Virus record (IMG/VR): IMGVR_UViG_3300013123_000015
Coordinates: 1-42,130 of that record
Length of the DNA stretch: 42,130 bases
From: a virus
Reading direction: 5' to 3' (one strand)
Made by a program: the position numbers and the translations under genes
Shown: positions 38,705 through 42,130 of the stretch, piece after piece
Numbering within the stretch: the first letter of the stretch is position 1
How the letters are laid out: every line of letters begins with the position of its first letter
Notes under the pieces: generated by a model
Told to the model about the DNA's origin: nothing
The model's input: only the letters and a program-made list of their open reading frames with translations
Databases searched by the model: none

Positions 38705-40387
38705 TCATTCAAAAATAGCTTTTACGAGTGAATAACCACTACCGGAAACATTAACCGTAAAATCACCGCTTACTGCGTTGATATCAAGCGTTGCTATTGT
38801 CTGGCACAGATCAAGAGTTACACTGTTGCCCTCCGTGTACCAATCCTCTTGAGGGTTTTTTCGCGGGGGCGTCCGGAAGAACGTACCTGTCCGGATATCC
38901 GTGCTAATGCCAACATAAGACTTACCCTGTATGGTATATTTTTTGGTAGCATTCACCCCGTCGTTAATTATCTCAACGGGAAATGTAAGATACTTGTCAT
39001 CGCTCTTTAGGATCACATTAACCTTTGTAAAGTAGCAGAGATTCTTAATAGTCTGTTTTGCTCCCGAAATCAGATTAACAGGCTCATACCTTGAATAAAT
39101 AAAGCCATTGCCTGAATAATCATTCATGCTGGCGCCGAACGTAAAGGCATACTGCACGCCCGAAAACAAAATCCCGAAAGTGTCAGCCTTTGGAACCTCA
39201 AGGGGCAAGGTAGGAAGAAGTGTAATCTGCTCTTTTAGTGCGTCATCGCACTGCCAGTTAGAAGCACCATAAAGGTCTGCGCTTGTGATATTTATACCGC
39301 TATTCACCTTCGGCATGGCAAGCCATATCTTGCCCGCTGTCCAATAGGGCACACCGCAAAAACGGTTAGTGGGCAGCCATTGAACATCGGTTATCCAGCC
39401 ATCGTTTATCTCAAATCTTAAACTAGCATTTGATTCGATGTGATTTACAACCACGTTAAGGTGCAGCGTAAAAGTGCCGTGCATATTCCGAACACGGCTT
39501 TTAAGATTAAACAACACCGCAGCCTTATCGGAAGCTATATCGACACTTGTAAAACTCGCTACTTTAACAACGTTATAGTCATCAAGAGCATTCATGTCTT
39601 TTTGCAAAGATTCAATGGCGGGTTTCCAATCTGTAACGTGTTCCTCAAGCGTCCCGACTCTCGTGTTGAGGGTACTGGTTGCAGTTTTAAGCGTAGAGAT
39701 ATCCCCGTCATTATCGGCCATATAAGGCTTTACTGTATTATTACGCCATAGGTTAAGCTCTGTTGCCAATCCGCTCGCAGTAGCACCCAGACCGGCACCA
39801 GACCAGGCAGCGGCAGCCATAGACTTATAACCCGCATCATTAGGCACGGCATTGTCAGCAGTTTTCTTGGCAGTCGCCGAATCTGTAAGCGCCTTGGTCG
39901 CCTTCGCATCAATACCATTAGCCACTGTAACAGCATTAGCCGAATCAGTAATGGCTTTCTCGGCCTTGCCATCTACCTTAACGGCAATATCCTTGGCATC
40001 ATTGGCCAGAGCCAGAGCGCCGTTTGCTGTCTCAATCGCATGAGCAGCATCGAGGGACGCTTGAACGGCCTTAGAAGCGGCGTCATTGGCTGTGCCTATC
40101 GCAGTCTCGCTATTCGAAAGAGCTGTTGCTATATCTGTTAGCTTGGCATCTGATATAAACCTATTGTCGGCATCGGTCACAATCTCTGCGGGAGCATGAG
40201 AATGCTGTTTTAAAGCAAAAGTGCTTTTAGGTACAATTTCAATCAGTGTGTTCGAATCATACCCGACAAGTGAATCAGGAGACCCTACCAGCCATTTCAA
40301 TTTGTAGTTGTTTTTAGGATCGGCATCACCGTCTTTTGCTAAAAGATCCTTGTCATTGCCTAACTGTGGAAAATCGTTCTGTACCAT
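38705..40387 (-). CDS. Coiled-coil tail fibre protein
   Basis: About 560 residues from ATG 40387 (GGAG 6 bases before, inside AAAGGAGCTCCC); a TTG start 15 bases earlier is weaker. VQNDFPQLGNDKDLLAKDGDADPKNNYKLKWLVGSPDSLVGYD is a typical fibre N-terminus, then HSHAPAEIVTDADNRFISDAKL (about residue 61). A long Ala/Asp-rich heptad region of about 130 residues (TANDAASKAVQASLDAAHAIETANGALALANDAKDIAV) forms a trimeric coiled coil. The C-terminal 300 residues are beta-rich. It follows the collagen-like fibre. Probable receptor-binding or side fibre. Confidence 0.75.
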   Translation of the reverse strand: MVQNDFPQLGNDKDLLAKDGDADPKNNYKLKWLVGSPDSLVGYDSNTLIEIVPKSTFALKQHSHAPAEIVTDADNRFISDAKLTDIATALSNSETAIGTANDAASKAVQASLDAAHAIETANGALALANDAKDIAVKVDGKAEKAITDSANAVTVANGIDAKATKALTDSATAKKTADNAVPNDAGYKSMAAAAWSGAGLGATASGLATELNLWRNNTVKPYMADNDGDISTLKTATSTLNTRVGTLEEHVTDWKPAIESLQKDMNALDDYNVVKVASFTSVDIASDKAAVLFNLKSRVRNMHGTFTLHLNVVVNHIESNASLRFEINDGWITDVQWLPTNRFCGVPYWTAGKIWLAMPKVNSGINITSADLYGASNWQCDDALKEQITLLPTLPLEVPKADTFGILFSGVQYAFTFGASMNDYSGNGFIYSRYEPVNLISGAKQTIKNLCYFTKVNVILKSDDKYLTFPVEIINDGVNATKKYTIQGKSYVGISTDIRTGTFFRTPPRKNPQEDWYTEGNSVTLDLCQTIATLDINAVSGDFTVNVSGSGYSLVKAIFE

Positions 40388-40398
40388 GGGAGCTCCTT

Positions 40399-41676
<1,278 letters not shown>

Positions 41677-41688
41677 CAATTCACCGCC

Positions 41689-42130
41689 TTAGAAAAGGAA
41701 AACGACAGTATAAACAACATCATCCTGAGCTATATTTTTAAATCTCCATGTGTGCCCATCCAGCGGAGTGCCGGAAAGGGACGGCATTGAAATAAGACTT
41801 GCCGAGTTGTCTGATTTTAAGATTCCCGGGATACCGCGCAGTACGTCCTTGTAAACTTTCCCTCCGGCATCAACATCAATGCTCACATTTTTTGAGGCCG
41901 GGACATAAGCCAAGCCGAATTGAACCGCCACCCGCTGGAGCCTCGTTGTAGTGGAAGGAAGCGTCAAAGCAATCGTTCCCGCCGTGGCCGTGCCCGTGAT
42001 TGTTACTCCGGCTTCATTGGCTCTGATAAATGCCTTCAGGCCGTCGGGTCCGGCGATCTCGTATTCAAGCGGGCCGCTACCGCCACCTTTTGCCCCCCAT
42101 ACGCCGTTGCCTTGAAAACATTGATCTGCA
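41689..42130 (-). CDS. Tail fibre protein, 5' end beyond window (allele B)
   Basis: Open from beyond base 42130 to the stop at 41689; the frame is the same as the 1-1426 fibre (ADQCFQGNGVW at the far end, then IAGPDGLKAFIRANEAG). It ends SLSGTPLDGHTWRFKNIAQDDVVYTVVFLF. An apparent start MTLPSTTTRL lies inside this frame and is not the real one. Compared with the left copy it has Q for Y, S and T for A and A, N for D and K for I. Very likely the C-terminus of the same gene after circular closure. Confidence 0.8.
   Translation of the reverse strand, partial: ADQCFQGNGVWGAKGGGSGPLEYEIAGPDGLKAFIRANEAGVTITGTATAGTIALTLPSTTTRLQRVAVQFGLAYVPASKNVSIDVDAGGKVYKDVLRGIPGILKSDNSASLISMPSLSGTPLDGHTWRFKNIAQDDVVYTVVFLF
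41757..42130. repeat. Terminal repeat, right copy (tail-fibre 3' region)
   Basis: Collinear with bases 1-374. The last 111 bases are identical to 264-374 and the rest carries 20 substitutions. If circular, the genome is about 41,756 bp. Direct joining of base 42130 to base 1 breaks the reading frame, so the two copies must be overlapped, not abutted. Confidence 0.9.

Overview
The window reads as an essentially complete genome of a tailed phage with a contractile tail (myovirus morphology), probably temperate, of about 41.8 kb. The first 374 bases and the last 374 bases (1-374 and 41757-42130) are two collinear copies of the same stretch of one tail-fibre gene. Overlapping them closes the map into a circle of about 41,756 bp and turns the late genes into one unbroken minus-strand block. 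The copies differ at 20 positions, mostly silent, so they look like two natural alleles (or two paralogues), not an exact assembly overlap. The host is probably a Gram-negative, possibly anaerobic deltaproteobacterium-like organism. This is inferred from phage lipoproteins, a unimolecular-spanin-like gene, EGF-like Cys-rich secreted modules of a kind common in Myxococcota/Desulfobacterota, and a 2[4Fe-4S]-type domain. It is not proven.

Late block (minus strand, read from 24031 down to 1 and then from 42130 down to 34838): a ParB-methyltransferase fusion, terminase small and large subunits, portal, Mu F-like head protein, a DUF2213-type protease with a nested scaffold start, decoration protein, DUF2184-type major capsid, connector/neck genes, sheath (DUF3383-type), tube (DUF3277-type), tail assembly chaperone with a -1 frameshift site, tape measure, baseplate (Dit-like, plug, hub D, Gp138-like spike, W/gp25, J, DUF2612-type I), and a series of tail fibres. 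The fibres include an Asp-box beta-propeller with an S74 chaperone, a collagen-like protein and a coiled-coil fibre. After the fibres comes an A+T-richer accessory stretch (about 35.1-38.7 kb) with two lipoproteins, one EGF-like, a membrane protein ending in a ferredoxin-like domain, and a candidate unimolecular spanin. No endolysin or holin was recognised.

Early block (plus strand, 24146-34839): a consensus promoter and a possibly structured leader, then a second ParB-methyltransferase fusion overlapping a PD-(D/E)XK-like nuclease gene, a winged-helix protein, a replication initiator with 11-bp iteron-like repeats inside its gene, a possible helicase loader, an HNH endonuclease, a deoxyribosyltransferase-like protein, a VRR-NUC nuclease and a XerC/D-type tyrosine recombinase. 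A divergent HTH gene (30687-30998, minus) shares a control region with a second early operon: RecT, two tiny Cys-rich proteins, a DUF2800-like nuclease with a Cys cluster, a 22-unit GG-pentamer repeat and a coiled-coil protein, ending at a rho-independent terminator.

A plus-strand two-gene unit (17623-18683) sits in the middle of the head genes. It encodes a ribbon-helix-helix protein and an unknown partner behind an inverted-repeat operator, and looks like a moron expressed independently of the late genes. The parts most worth following up are the ferredoxin/EGF accessory cassette, the promoter-leader at 24146-24303, the methyltransferase-nuclease pair, and the intragenic iterons.
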